The notes under the pieces were generated by a model that had not been told where the DNA came from, ran no database searches, and worked only from the letters and a program-made list of their open reading frames with translations. A stretch of 44,924 nt of DNA. Source: Haloplanus sp. (GTDB lineage Archaea > Halobacteriota > Halobacteria > Halobacteriales > Haloferacaceae). Below are positions 32,059 to 39,839 of the stretch, in pieces. The first letter of the stretch is position 1; the number at the start of each line of letters is the position of its first letter. The stretch covers positions 1 to 44,924 of the forward strand of contig NZ_JAQCNJ010000038.1 in assembly GCF_028275055.1 (NCBI RefSeq), given 5' to 3'. Position numbers and translations under genes: made by a program.

Positions 32059-34716
32059 ATGGTCGATCTGACCCGACGAAGTTTGATGGCAGCGTCCGTA
32101 GCAACAGCGCTTGGAGCAAGCGTCGCCGGCGTGGCGAGTGCCGACGAGGTGCCGGAGGCAGACACACCCGGCGCACCCAGCGTGGAAGGCGAACTGAAGC
32201 GTCTGTCGACAACGGCGTTCGGTGCCGAGGCGACCGGTCCGTTCGTTTTCGAGGACGGCTCCCTGTTGTACAGCCTCCAACATCCCGACACGCAGAACCC
32301 GGGCAAGTTCGGCCGCGCGGCGGTCGGTTACTTCAGCGGGTTCCAGTTCGCGTTCGACGGCAACAACGACGACTTTCCCGAAATCGGTGTTCCCGACACC
32401 GAAACAAAGCAACGGCAGGTCCGCTCGGAGGTCGGCGATTACGAGATCCTGCTCCAAGGGCGGGAACCGATCAACGACGGCGAGGAACGGATGGGCGTGA
32501 TCCAAACGCCCGACGGTGTCGACATCACGCGGGACACCCTCGCGGGCACGCAGTACGGCGGGGCGGCGACCAACCCGGACTGCAACCAGTTCGTCCCGAC
32601 GAACGACGAGGAGACAGAGGGCTATCTCTTCACCAACTGGGAGAACAGTCCCGGCTGTGTCTCGCGGATCTTCATCAGTCAGGACGAGAACGGGGAGTGG
32701 AGTGCCGACCCCGACGACGCGATGAACCTCCCGAACACCGAGGCGTTCCGCGACATCGGCGGAACGCGGATCAACTGTTACGGTGACCTCAGCCCGTGGG
32801 AGACGATGATCTCCTCCGAGGAGAATTACGCGCATCCGCGCGTTAGGTTCACAAACACCGTCGGTGACGTCGTCGAGGCCGGGAGCGGCGAGGGGCTGCT
32901 CGGTGCCGGCCAGTTCTGGAACCGCCCGAACCCGTCGGAGATCGGGGACGCGCTCGACAGGTACGAGGGTATCGACGCCTGGTACGCCCAAGGGTCGTTC
33001 GCGCTCGACGGCGTCGAATTTCTGGCCTACTACCTCGGTGCGGACCGGGTCGACCAGAACGACGACAACACGACAAATACCATCGACCCGATCGCCGACG
33101 TCTATCCGAACCTCTACCGTTACGGCTACCACGTCGACATCCGCGACCCGGCGGCCGAGGAGCCGACCCCGATCAAGTACTGGATCATGGGTCGAGTCTC
33201 CTGGGAGGCCCCCGACATCCAAGGCGACCGCAAGACGGTCTACGGGTGTTCCGACGGCGACAGCAAGGGGATCTACAAGTTCGTCGCCGACGAACCCATC
33301 GACAGTTACGACGACTACGAGGACATCGCAGGGACGCTCTACGCGCCGAAGATCACCAACGACGCCGCCAACGCCGCGGAGGCCGGTCAGCGCAACTCCC
33401 CGGCACAGACGCCGTTGGAGATCGAGTGGTTGGAGTTGGGTCACGCCAGCAACGGCGAGGCCGAGGAATGGATCGCCGAGTACGACGACGTGACCCAAGC
33501 CGACTACCTCAGCGCTCACACCGACTGGGAGGAGGGCGACGAGGTCACTCCCGAGGTTCTGGAGGCGGCCGACCGGACGGTCATCGAGAACGGCAATCAA
33601 AATTACATCACAAACGAGGAGATCATCGAGTGGGCCGAGCAGTACGAGGCGAACGGCCCCGACGGCGTCGACGAGGACCTCCGCAGGGTGCCGTTCCTCG
33701 AGACGCGTGCGGCCGCAAAGGAGATCGGTGCCTCCATCGAGTTCAACAAGGCCGAAGGCGTCAGCAGCGTCGACGACTCCCAGCCCGGCGACTTCATCTA
33801 CTTCGGCATCTCCGAGTTCAACGACGACCTCGCGGACGATACGGGCGACATTCGGATGGACCGCGTCGACGGGGGCGTCGTCTACCGCGCCGAACTCACG
33901 CGGAACTACGACGTCACGCGGCTCGAACCGGTGATCACGGGACCGGACTTCACCGACGGTCCACAGGACGCCGACGACGCACTCCGCAACATCGACAACG
34001 TCTATACGATGCGGGACGGCCGCGTCATCTGTTGTGAGGACGGTTTTGGTGGTCCGGCCCGTTCCTACCCCAACGATGGACTCTACGTCTTCCAGCCGCG
34101 GATCTCGGTCGACATCGAGTCGATAGCGGTCGACAACGGTCGAACCGGAACGGCGACAGTTGAGGCGTCGTCGCTCCCGACCGGTGTGTCGGGCGCGCAG
34201 GTGACCGTCTCCGTCACCGACCCCGACGTCGCTACGATCACCGGGGCCGAGTTCGTCGAGGGCCTCGGTCTCACCGAACGGGAGATCGCCGACGACGGGT
34301 CGGCAATCAGGTTGCGGTTCGCGGACACGGACCGGAACGTCCAAGCCGGCGGTCGGCGGATCCCGCTGGCGTCGCTCACCCTCCGTGGCGACACCGCCGG
34401 AACGACCGATCTTGACGTGACGGTCGAGCGGATGGACGACGAGTCCGGGCAGTCCCTCGACGCCGAGGGACGGACGGGCGTGTTCATCGCCGGGCCACCG
34501 ACGGTCACCGGCGGATCGGCCCCGACCGACCCCGACGGCGACGGCTACTACGAGGACCTCAACGGGAACGGCCGGCTGGACTACGAGGACATCGAGCTCC
34601 TGTTCAGCAACTTCGACGCCGACAGCGTCACGCTGAACGACTCGGCCTACGACTTCAACGAGAACGGTCAACTCGACTTCGACGACGTTGTCTCGCTCTA
34701 CGAGGAGGTCAACTGA
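32059..34716 (+). CDS. Tat-exported PhoX-like (DUF839) protein with cohesin-like and dockerin-like C-terminal modules
   Basis: 885-residue secreted protein. Residues ~1-30 are a Tat signal (T-R-R-S-L-M-A-A-S, hydrophobic core, cleavage near V-A-S-A/D-E). Residues ~40-680 are PhoX/DUF839-like: N-W-E-N-S-P-G-C-V-S-R, C-Y-G-D-L-S-P-W-E-T-M-I-S-S-E-E-N-Y, Y-G-C-S-D-G-D-S-K-G-I-Y-K-F and R-V-I-C-C-E-D-G-F-G-G-P. The PhoX family are Ca/Fe-dependent alkaline phosphatases. Residues ~684-815 form a cohesin-like beta domain (V-S-G-A-Q-V-T-V-S-V, L-A-S-L-T-L-R-G). Residues ~826-885 hold two dockerin I-type calcium loops (D-L-N-G-N-G-R-L-D-Y-E-D and D-F-N-E-N-G-Q-L-D-F-D-D). The next gene encodes another cohesin-like protein, a possible docking partner. 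Phosphatase activity is unproven. Confidence 0.88.
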   Translation: MVDLTRRSLMAASVATALGASVAGVASADEVPEADTPGAPSVEGELKRLSTTAFGAEATGPFVFEDGSLLYSLQHPDTQNPGKFGRAAVGYFSGFQFAFDGNNDDFPEIGVPDTETKQRQVRSEVGDYEILLQGREPINDGEERMGVIQTPDGVDITRDTLAGTQYGGAATNPDCNQFVPTNDEETEGYLFTNWENSPGCVSRIFISQDENGEWSADPDDAMNLPNTEAFRDIGGTRINCYGDLSPWETMISSEENYAHPRVRFTNTVGDVVEAGSGEGLLGAGQFWNRPNPSEIGDALDRYEGIDAWYAQGSFALDGVEFLAYYLGADRVDQNDDNTTNTIDPIADVYPNLYRYGYHVDIRDPAAEEPTPIKYWIMGRVSWEAPDIQGDRKTVYGCSDGDSKGIYKFVADEPIDSYDDYEDIAGTLYAPKITNDAANAAEAGQRNSPAQTPLEIEWLELGHASNGEAEEWIAEYDDVTQADYLSAHTDWEEGDEVTPEVLEAADRTVIENGNQNYITNEEIIEWAEQYEANGPDGVDEDLRRVPFLETRAAAKEIGASIEFNKAEGVSSVDDSQPGDFIYFGISEFNDDLADDTGDIRMDRVDGGVVYRAELTRNYDVTRLEPVITGPDFTDGPQDADDALRNIDNVYTMRDGRVICCEDGFGGPARSYPNDGLYVFQPRISVDIESIAVDNGRTGTATVEASSLPTGVSGAQVTVSVTDPDVATITGAEFVEGLGLTEREIADDGSAIRLRFADTDRNVQAGGRRIPLASLTLRGDTAGTTDLDVTVERMDDESGQSLDAEGRTGVFIAGPPTVTGGSAPTDPDGDGYYEDLNGNGRLDYEDIELLFSNFDADSVTLNDSAYDFNENGQLDFDDVVSLYEEVN

Positions 34717-34790
34717 GCGGCCGTAGGGGCCACGCCCCGCGTCCGAGCGGCTCAGACCGGACCGTCCCGTCGACCACACCCCCCGTTTCC

Positions 34791-35555
34791 ATGACTGCAC
34801 GACGACCTATGACACGAATCCGACGCTCGATTTCGATTTCGATTTCGATGCTCGCCGACAGCCGCATCACCGGGACGGCGCTCGCGCTCGCCTTTGTGGC
34901 GCTCGCGCTTCTCGGCGCGGTGACGGCGGGCCCCGCGACGGCACAGAGCGAGCAACCGACCGTCCGCGTCGTCGGCGACACGGCGCCGGCCGACGGCACG
35001 ACGACCGTCCGCGTCGTACTCACCGCGGCCCCCGATGGACTCTCCGGCTACTACCTCGACCTCACCGTCGATGGACCCGTACGCATCGAGTCGGCGTCCT
35101 ACCCCGACAGGTTCGGGCTGACGAGTGACCCGGTCGTCGGCGACGACGGCCAAGCGGTGGCGCTTGAGGCCGCCGACGTCGATGGACAGGTCGAACCCGG
35201 TGCGACGGATGTGACGCTGGCAACGGTCGAACTCGCCGGCACCGCACCCGGTGAAGCCGAACTGACGGTTCGACCGCGGCAGTTCGACGACGACGACGGA
35301 ACCGGTTTCGAGCCGGCCGTGCGACCGGGCACGGTGACCGTCACCGGCGACGACACGGCGAACCCGAGCGGCGACTCCGGAACCGCCACCGACACGACCA
35401 CCCCGGACGCCGGCTCCGACGCGACGACGGCCGCAGGCGGGAACGCGGAGCCCGACGCCGAACCGACCACGGGAGACGGCCCGTTGTCGCCGGCGCTGGT
35501 TCTCGCGGCCCTCGCCGTCGTCGCCGCGCTCGCAGCCTGGCATCACCGACCGTAA
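34791..35555 (+). CDS. Secreted, probably membrane-anchored cohesin-like domain protein
   Basis: Up to 254 residues. The N-terminus has an arginine-rich stretch and a hydrophobic signal (A-L-A-L-A-F-V-A-L-A-L-L-G) ending near A-T-A-Q. Residues ~55-190 are a cohesin-like beta domain: V-R-V-V-L-T-A-A-P-D-G-L-S-G-Y-Y-L-D-L-T-V, then L-A-T-V-E-L-A-G. A Thr/Asp/Gly-rich linker follows, then a C-terminal hydrophobic helix (L-S-P-A-L-V-L-A-A-L-A-V-V) and a short basic end W-H-H-R-P, as in surface anchors. It lacks the P-G-F motif of archaeosortase substrates. Start could also be ATG 34809 or 34848; 34848 would put the hexamer repeats in the leader. It lies 74 bases after the PhoX-like gene and 26 before the next gene. 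Confidence 0.78.
   Translation: MTARRPMTRIRRSISISISMLADSRITGTALALAFVALALLGAVTAGPATAQSEQPTVRVVGDTAPADGTTTVRVVLTAAPDGLSGYYLDLTVDGPVRIESASYPDRFGLTSDPVVGDDGQAVALEAADVDGQVEPGATDVTLATVELAGTAPGEAELTVRPRQFDDDDGTGFEPAVRPGTVTVTGDDTANPSGDSGTATDTTTPDAGSDATTAAGGNAEPDAEPTTGDGPLSPALVLAALAVVAALAAWHHRP
34827..34849 (+). repeat. Tandem hexamer repeat in the start region of the cohesin-like gene
   Basis: About 3.8 copies of TCGATT. If translated, it codes for the S-I-S-I-S-I-S stretch before the signal helix; if ATG 34848 is the true start, it lies directly in the leader. A hexamer keeps the frame, so copy change would alter length rather than switch the gene off. Confidence 0.7.
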
Positions 35556-35581
35556 TCCGGACCGACACGACCCCCACAACC

Positions 35582-36019
35582 ATGTCACACTCACCCGACG
35601 ATGCGACGGACACGAGAACAGGCACCGAAACCGACACCACCCACCGCGAGTACGGCTTCGACGTTCGGATCACGAGGCGGGTCACAGACACCGGCGAGAC
35701 GGTGTACCGATTCGACGCTCCGTACCACGACGGCGTCGAGTTCGACCGGCCCGAAACGGCGGAACTGTACGCCGACGTTTACTTCGACGTGAACGGGTTC
35801 GACGAGAACGGTGTCGGCGAACGTGGCGTCCCGCCGGAGATCATCCAAGCCGGCCGGGACACACTCGTCGCGTACTTTCACACGCAAGGCTACGGCGATA
35901 TCGAGTGGATCGCCTCGTACTACGGCGTGAAACCGGAGAAGGTCGAACGGTACATCAACCGGGTACGAAAACGAGCGGGGAAGATCCGTGAGGGAGCCGC
36001 CGACCGCGGCCTCGACTGA
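35582..36019 (+). CDS. Unknown conserved haloarchaeal-type protein with C-terminal helical region
   Basis: 145-residue soluble protein; not recognised. An acidic Thr/Asp-rich N-terminus (1-22) is followed by a compact region (Y-G-F-D-V-R-I-T-R-R-V-T-D-T-G-E-T-V-Y) and a C-terminal helical part (D-T-L-V-A-Y-F-H-T ... I-E-W-I-A-S-Y-Y-G-V-K-P-E-K-V-E-R-Y-I-N-R-V-R-K-R) whose final helices resemble an HTH. No signal or membrane segment. It lies 26 bases after the cohesin-like gene and is likely co-transcribed, so it may regulate or support the surface cluster (inference). Confidence 0.72.
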   Translation: MSHSPDDATDTRTGTETDTTHREYGFDVRITRRVTDTGETVYRFDAPYHDGVEFDRPETAELYADVYFDVNGFDENGVGERGVPPEIIQAGRDTLVAYFHTQGYGDIEWIASYYGVKPEKVERYINRVRKRAGKIREGAADRGLD

Positions 36020-36054
36020 TCCCGGGCCGCGCAGGTATCATCTCTGAAAACTGT

Positions 36055-36082
36055 GGGCATAACGTTATACCACCGTATGCCC
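36055..36082. repeat. Inverted repeat with an inner palindrome between convergent genes
   Basis: GGGCATA (36055-36061) and TATGCCC (36076-36082) form a perfect 7-bp stem with a 14-base loop that contains the end of ATAACGTTAT (36059-36068), itself a palindrome. It starts 36 bases after the unknown gene's stop. It may be a terminator hairpin, an operator or, through CGTTATA, a promoter for RNA further right. Confidence 0.4.
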
Positions 36083-36089
36083 CCAGTCC

Positions 36090-36180
36090 ACTTGGGCGCA
36101 CCGACCCGATGTCGGCGCGGCGAGAGCTCGTGGCGCTAGCGCGGCGCGGCTCCGGGGGGAACGCGCCGCTCGTCGGATCG
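36090..36180 (+). ncRNA. Candidate structured RNA in the 36020-36244 intergenic space
   Basis: Two G/C-rich hairpins are visible by hand: CCGAC/GTCGG at 36101-36115 with a 5-base loop, and GCGGCGCG/CGCGCCGC at 36141-36169 with a 13-base loop. GCGCTAGCGC (36133-36142) is also self-complementary. An AT-rich TATA-like element (CGTTATAC, ~36063) lies about 25 bases before the first structure. No tRNA, 7S or RNase P features fit. G+C-rich DNA makes chance stems common, so this is tentative. Confidence 0.2.
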
Positions 36181-36244
36181 GATGCCCGTCGTGTTCCCTA
36201 CCCTATTCGTCGACCACAATCAAGAAGTAACGGCAGCACGTCGC

Positions 36245-37522
36245 TCAGACCGACGACTCGACGGCGCTCGCGGCCCGGATGATCGCCCGTTCGCCGAAGG
36301 CTGGCCCGATCAACTGGAAGCCAACGGGGAGGCCGTCGGCCCGACCCGCGGGGACGCTGATCGCGGGGAGGTTGGCGAGATTCACCGGCACCGTGTTGGC
36401 GTCGGCGAGATACATCTGAAGCGGGTCATCGAGGCTCTCGCCGAGTTCGAACGGGAGCACGGGCATCGTCGGCGACGCCAACACGTCGGCATCGGAGAGG
36501 GCCTCGTCGAAGTCCTGCTTGAGCCATGCGCGGGCGTCCTGTGCCTTGGCGTAGTACTTGTCGTGGTAGCCGGCGGAGAGGGCGTAGGTCCCGAGAAGGA
36601 TGCGGCGCTTGACCTCGTCGCCGAACCCCGCCTCACGGACCGCCGCGAACGACTCGTTCCAGTTGCCTTCCGCGTCGGTGTCGGGACCGTAGCGGACGCC
36701 GTCGAACCGTGCGAGGTTCGACGACGCCTCGGACATGGCAATGACGTAGTAGGCCTGCACGGCGCGTTCGATGGAGGGGAGGCTCACCTCGTGGGTCTCC
36801 GCGCCCCGCGTTTCGAGGTCGGCGATGGTCTCGTGAAACCGGTCGACAACACGGTCGTCGGCCCCCTCGATCAGTTCGGTCGGGACACCGATCGAAAGCC
36901 CGTCGACCTCGCCGTCGGCGGCGCTCGCGTAGTTCGCGTCGGCACCCTCGGCTCGGGTCGTCGCGTCGCGGTCGTCGGGGCCGGCGATGACCTCGAGGAC
37001 CTCGGCAGCCTCCTCGACGGTCGGGGCCAGTGGGCCGATCTGTTCGAGCGAGTTGGCGTAGGCGACCAGCCCGTACCGCGACACCAGTCCGTACGTGGGC
37101 TTGATCCCGACGACGCCACAGAACGCCGCCGGACACCGGACCGAGCCGCCGGTGTCGCTTCCCAACGCGGCGTCGGCCTCGCCGGCGGCGACGGCCGCGG
37201 CGCTGCCGCCGGACGACCCCCCCGGAACGCGGTCCTCGTCGACCGGGTTCGTCGTCGGCCCGAACGCCGACGTCTCCGTCGTCGTTCCCATCCCGAACTC
37301 GTCCATGTTCGTCTTGCCGACAAGCGTTGCCCCGGCCGATTTGAGTCGTTCAACGACCGTTGCGTCGTACGGGGGAACGTAGTCCGTGAGCATCTCGGAC
37401 CCGCAGGTCGTCCGGACGCCCGCCGTCGAGATGTTGTCCTTGATCGCGACGGTTCGACCGGCGAGTGGGCCGTCGTCGGCCCCGTGGATCGTCTCCTCGG
37501 TGATGAAGGCGTCGTGGCTCAT
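36245..37522 (-). CDS. gatA: Aspartyl/glutamyl-tRNA amidotransferase subunit A
   Basis: Catalytic amidase subunit of the GatCAB enzyme that converts misacylated Glu-tRNA(Gln) or Asp-tRNA(Asn) to the amide form. 425 residues, with the amidase signature G-G-S-S-G-G-S-A-A-A-V-A-A-G, the catalytic Lys in A-I-K-D-N (Lys28), and G-S-D-T-G-G-S supplying the Ser/cis-Ser pair. The N-terminus is shorter than in bacteria. ATG 37522 overlaps the gatC stop as ATGA. gatB is not in this window. Confidence 0.94.
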   Translation of the reverse strand: MSHDAFITEETIHGADDGPLAGRTVAIKDNISTAGVRTTCGSEMLTDYVPPYDATVVERLKSAGATLVGKTNMDEFGMGTTTETSAFGPTTNPVDEDRVPGGSSGGSAAAVAAGEADAALGSDTGGSVRCPAAFCGVVGIKPTYGLVSRYGLVAYANSLEQIGPLAPTVEEAAEVLEVIAGPDDRDATTRAEGADANYASAADGEVDGLSIGVPTELIEGADDRVVDRFHETIADLETRGAETHEVSLPSIERAVQAYYVIAMSEASSNLARFDGVRYGPDTDAEGNWNESFAAVREAGFGDEVKRRILLGTYALSAGYHDKYYAKAQDARAWLKQDFDEALSDADVLASPTMPVLPFELGESLDDPLQMYLADANTVPVNLANLPAISVPAGRADGLPVGFQLIGPAFGERAIIRAASAVESSV

Positions 37523-37797
37523 GAGACGCTCGGTCCCTTGAAGTAGCCGTCCTCGGCCTCCGGCGCGTTCTCCAGAGCCTCGGCTTGGGTGAGTCCGTCA
37601 CGAACCTCGTCGTCCCGCATGACGTTGACGAGGTCGGCCTCGGGGTCGACCTCGGGTACGTCGTCCAAGGCGTCGAAATACGAGAGGATGTCGGCGAACT
37701 GCACCGCAAACTGGTCCACCGCCTCGTCGTCCAGGTCGATCCGCGCGAGGTCGGCGACGTGGCGGACCTCGTCGGCGTCGACGGGCGTCTCGCTCAT
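37519..37797 (-). CDS. gatC: Aspartyl/glutamyl-tRNA amidotransferase subunit C
   Basis: 92-residue structural subunit holding GatA. The family pattern is clear: V-R-H-V-A-D-L-A-R-I-D-L-D-D-E near the start and I-L-S-Y-F-D-A-L-D-D-V-P-E-V-D-P in the middle. The C-terminal F-K-G-P-S-V is the usual end. ATG 37797 is chosen over the longer frame because it starts the conserved region and a TATA-like element lies 24-33 bases before it. Confidence 0.93.
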   Translation of the reverse strand: MSETPVDADEVRHVADLARIDLDDEAVDQFAVQFADILSYFDALDDVPEVDPEADLVNVMRDDEVRDGLTQAEALENAPEAEDGYFKGPSVS

Positions 37798-37820
37798 GTT
37801 AGTCGGGACTTTCGGCCCGG

Positions 37821-37830
37821 CACTAAGGGT
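37821..37830 (-). promoter_or_regulatory. gatC-gatA promoter (TATA-like)
   Basis: ACCCTTAGTG on the minus strand, 24-33 bases before the gatC ATG. Confidence 0.35.
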
Positions 37831-38140
37831 TTCGGTCCACCGATCGGTCGCCACCGCTGTCGCCGACGGTCGACGCCGCCACCAAGCGAGCGGGAGAAAC
37901 TCCACGTCGATTTGTTTAGGCCCGCCAAAAACATCTCGTTAGCGGCTCGTTCGGCTGTTCCTCGAACGGAGAATGTATAATTAGTTTCGTTTACCTACAT
38001 CCACCTGACATCGGAGAGCACAAATAACAGTAGTCCAATATATTGATGCGTATATCCGATATAACTCCGTTTTAGACGTTCCTTTGCGGTTCCGAGTGAT
38101 CCGTCGATTACTGATCGTCACTCGATTCCTCACATGGCGT

Positions 38141-38155
38141 AAATACAAATACTTA
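38141..38155 (+). promoter_or_regulatory. Promoter of the GlcG/HbpS-dehydrogenase pair
   Basis: AAATACAAATACTTA, TATA-like, 30-44 bases before ATG 38185. The in-frame ATG at 38155 overlaps this element and is therefore rejected as the start. Confidence 0.45.
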
Positions 38156-38184
38156 TGACCCAGGGGAGTGGATACACGTCCGTA

Positions 38185-38631
38185 ATGGTTCAATCTATCA
38201 CACTCGACACCGCAACCGAACTGATCGACGCCGCCGAACAACGGGCCGACGAAATCGACAACCCGATGGTCATCGCGGTAACGAACAGCGAGGGGAACCT
38301 CGTTGCACAACATCGGATGGACGGGGCGTGGCTCGCCTCCGTGTCGATATCGCGAAACAAAGCGTACACCTCGGCGGCACTCGACATGCCCACACACGGA
38401 CTCGCCGAACCGTCCGAACCCGGCAACTCCCTGTACGGTCTCCAGTCGACCGACGAGGGTCGGATGGTCATTTTCGGCGGCGGCTACCCGCTGCTGAACG
38501 AGAACGGGGATATCGTGGGTGCGTTCGGCGTCTCCGGTGGTGCGGTCGAACAAGATATGGAGGTCGCGGAAGCGGGTGTGGCTCACTGGGAGTCGATCCG
38601 TAGCGACTCCCCGGCGGAGGTGCACAACTGA
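38185..38631 (+). CDS. GlcG/HbpS family protein (DUF336, PduO C-terminal-like)
   Basis: 148-residue protein of the GlcG/HbpS fold. Members of this family bind haem or corrinoid-like ligands or act as accessory proteins. Recognisable parts: L-D-T-A-T-E-L-I-D-A-A-E-Q-R-A at the start, M-V-I-A-V-T-N-S-E-G-N-L-V-A-Q-H-R-M-D-G-A, S-R-N-K-A-Y-T-S-A-A-L-D, G-G-G-Y-P-L, and G-A-F-G-V-S-G-G. No signal peptide is seen. Its stop overlaps the start of the next gene as TGATG, so it is co-translated with the dehydrogenase. Confidence 0.85.
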   Translation: MVQSITLDTATELIDAAEQRADEIDNPMVIAVTNSEGNLVAQHRMDGAWLASVSISRNKAYTSAALDMPTHGLAEPSEPGNSLYGLQSTDEGRMVIFGGGYPLLNENGDIVGAFGVSGGAVEQDMEVAEAGVAHWESIRSDSPAEVHN

Positions 38632-39794
38632 TGTCGATGAACGCCGTCGTTTACAAGGGCCCCCACGAGGTTGCCGTCGAGGAAGTCGCCGAACCGGAGA
38701 TCCGGCACCCGAACGATGTTCTCATCGACATCACGACGACGTGTATCTGTGGGTCAGATCTCCACATGTACGAGGGTCGGACGTCGGCGGAGCCGGGAAT
38801 CGTCTTCGGCCACGAGAACATGGGTATCGTCGAGGAAACCGGCGACGCCGTTTCGAGCCTCAAGGTCGGTGACCGCGTCGTTGCCCCGTTCAATGTCGCC
38901 TGTGGTCACTGTGAGAACTGCGAGAGCGGTTACACCGGCTTCTGTACCAACGTCAACCCCGGTTTCGCCGGTGGGGCGTACGGCTACGTCGCTATGGGCC
39001 CGTACAAGGGGGGCCAAGCGGAGAAACTCCGTATTCCGTACGCCGACTTTAACGCGCTCAAACTCCCCGATGGCGACGCACACGAGGACGCGTTTTCGCT
39101 TCTCGCGGACATCTTCCCAACCGGTTGGCACGGCACCGAACTCGCAAACGTCGAACCGGGTGATTCCGTGGCGGTCTACGGCGCCGGTCCGGTCGGTCTG
39201 ATGGCCGCCTACAGTGCGAAGATCAAGGGCGCGGCCGAAATCTACATCGTCGACCGCGTACCCTCACGGTTGGAACTCGGCGAGGAGTACTGCGACGCGA
39301 CGCCGATCAACTTCGAGGAGGGCGACCCGGTCGAACAGATCAAGGACCTGCACGGTGGCGGCGTCGACAAGGGCGTCGACGCGGTCGGTTACCAGGCGGT
39401 CGACCCCGAGAAGGAGGCCGACTCAGCCTACGACCCGGCCCGCGAGAACCCCGCGGTCGTTATCAACAACCTCATCCGGACGGTCAGGCCGACGGGTGAA
39501 CTCGGCATCCCGGGCCTCTATGTCCCCGAAGACCCCGGCGCGCCGGACGACATGGCCGCACAGGGCCGGATCGGAATCGACTTCGGCCTCCTGTTCGAGA
39601 AGGGACAGGCCCTTGGCACCGGCCAGTGTAACGTCAAGTCGTACAACCGCGAGCTTCGCGACCTGATTATCGAGGGACGGGCCGATCCGAGTTGGGTCGT
39701 CTCCCACCGTGTTGGCCTCGACGAGGCCCCCGAGATGTACGAAGCCTTCGACAACCGCGAGGAAGGCGTTACGAAGGTGCTGTTGGAGCCGTAA
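38631..39794 (+). CDS. Zinc-dependent dehydrogenase, glutathione-independent formaldehyde dehydrogenase-like
   Basis: 387-residue medium-chain zinc dehydrogenase. Catalytic zinc ligands are in C-I-C-G-S-D (Cys40) and G-H-E-N (around residue 60). The structural zinc site is C-G-H-C-E-N-C-E-S-G-Y-T-G-F-C (around 93-107). The NAD fold is V-A-V-Y-G-A-G-P-V-G-L-M-A (around 181-193). The Y-D-P-A-R insertion and the G-L-Y region after it resemble the dismutating formaldehyde dehydrogenase group, which keeps its cofactor bound. True substrate could be another aldehyde or alcohol. Translationally coupled to the GlcG/HbpS gene. Confidence 0.87.
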   Translation: MSMNAVVYKGPHEVAVEEVAEPEIRHPNDVLIDITTTCICGSDLHMYEGRTSAEPGIVFGHENMGIVEETGDAVSSLKVGDRVVAPFNVACGHCENCESGYTGFCTNVNPGFAGGAYGYVAMGPYKGGQAEKLRIPYADFNALKLPDGDAHEDAFSLLADIFPTGWHGTELANVEPGDSVAVYGAGPVGLMAAYSAKIKGAAEIYIVDRVPSRLELGEEYCDATPINFEEGDPVEQIKDLHGGGVDKGVDAVGYQAVDPEKEADSAYDPARENPAVVINNLIRTVRPTGELGIPGLYVPEDPGAPDDMAAQGRIGIDFGLLFEKGQALGTGQCNVKSYNRELRDLIIEGRADPSWVVSHRVGLDEAPEMYEAFDNREEGVTKVLLEP

Positions 39795-39839
39795 CGCCCC
39801 GACGACAACCCTATCACCGGTCGGCGATTCCACGGATGT

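Larger units (their letters stand above)
37798..38184. other. 387-base divergent intergenic region, A+T-rich on its right half
   Basis: Contains the gatC promoter at the left and that of the GlcG/HbpS gene at the right. From about 37915 to 38160 the DNA is strikingly A+T-richer than the genome (TATAATTAG, CAATATATTG, GTATATCCGATATAAC). A minus-strand open frame across it (37981-38625) is mostly antisense to the next gene. No RNA gene could be recognised. Confidence 0.5.

Noticed and set aside
31957..34800. 947-codon open frame on the minus strand across the PhoX-like gene
   Set aside because: It is antisense to a gene with clear family motifs. Stop-free antisense frames are common in G+C-rich haloarchaeal DNA because GAC/GTC and similar codons dominate. 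The translation is valine/arginine-rich with no motif or promoter.
36090..36180. tRNA or 7S RNA gene in the hairpin-rich gap
   Set aside because: No T-arm, anticodon arm or acceptor pairing for a tRNA could be built, and the length is too short for 7S RNA. Kept only as a weak structured-RNA candidate.
37981..38625. 214-codon minus frame across the A+T-rich island
   Set aside because: Two thirds lie antisense to the GlcG/HbpS gene; the rest is promoter-like sequence with a composition unlike coding DNA here.
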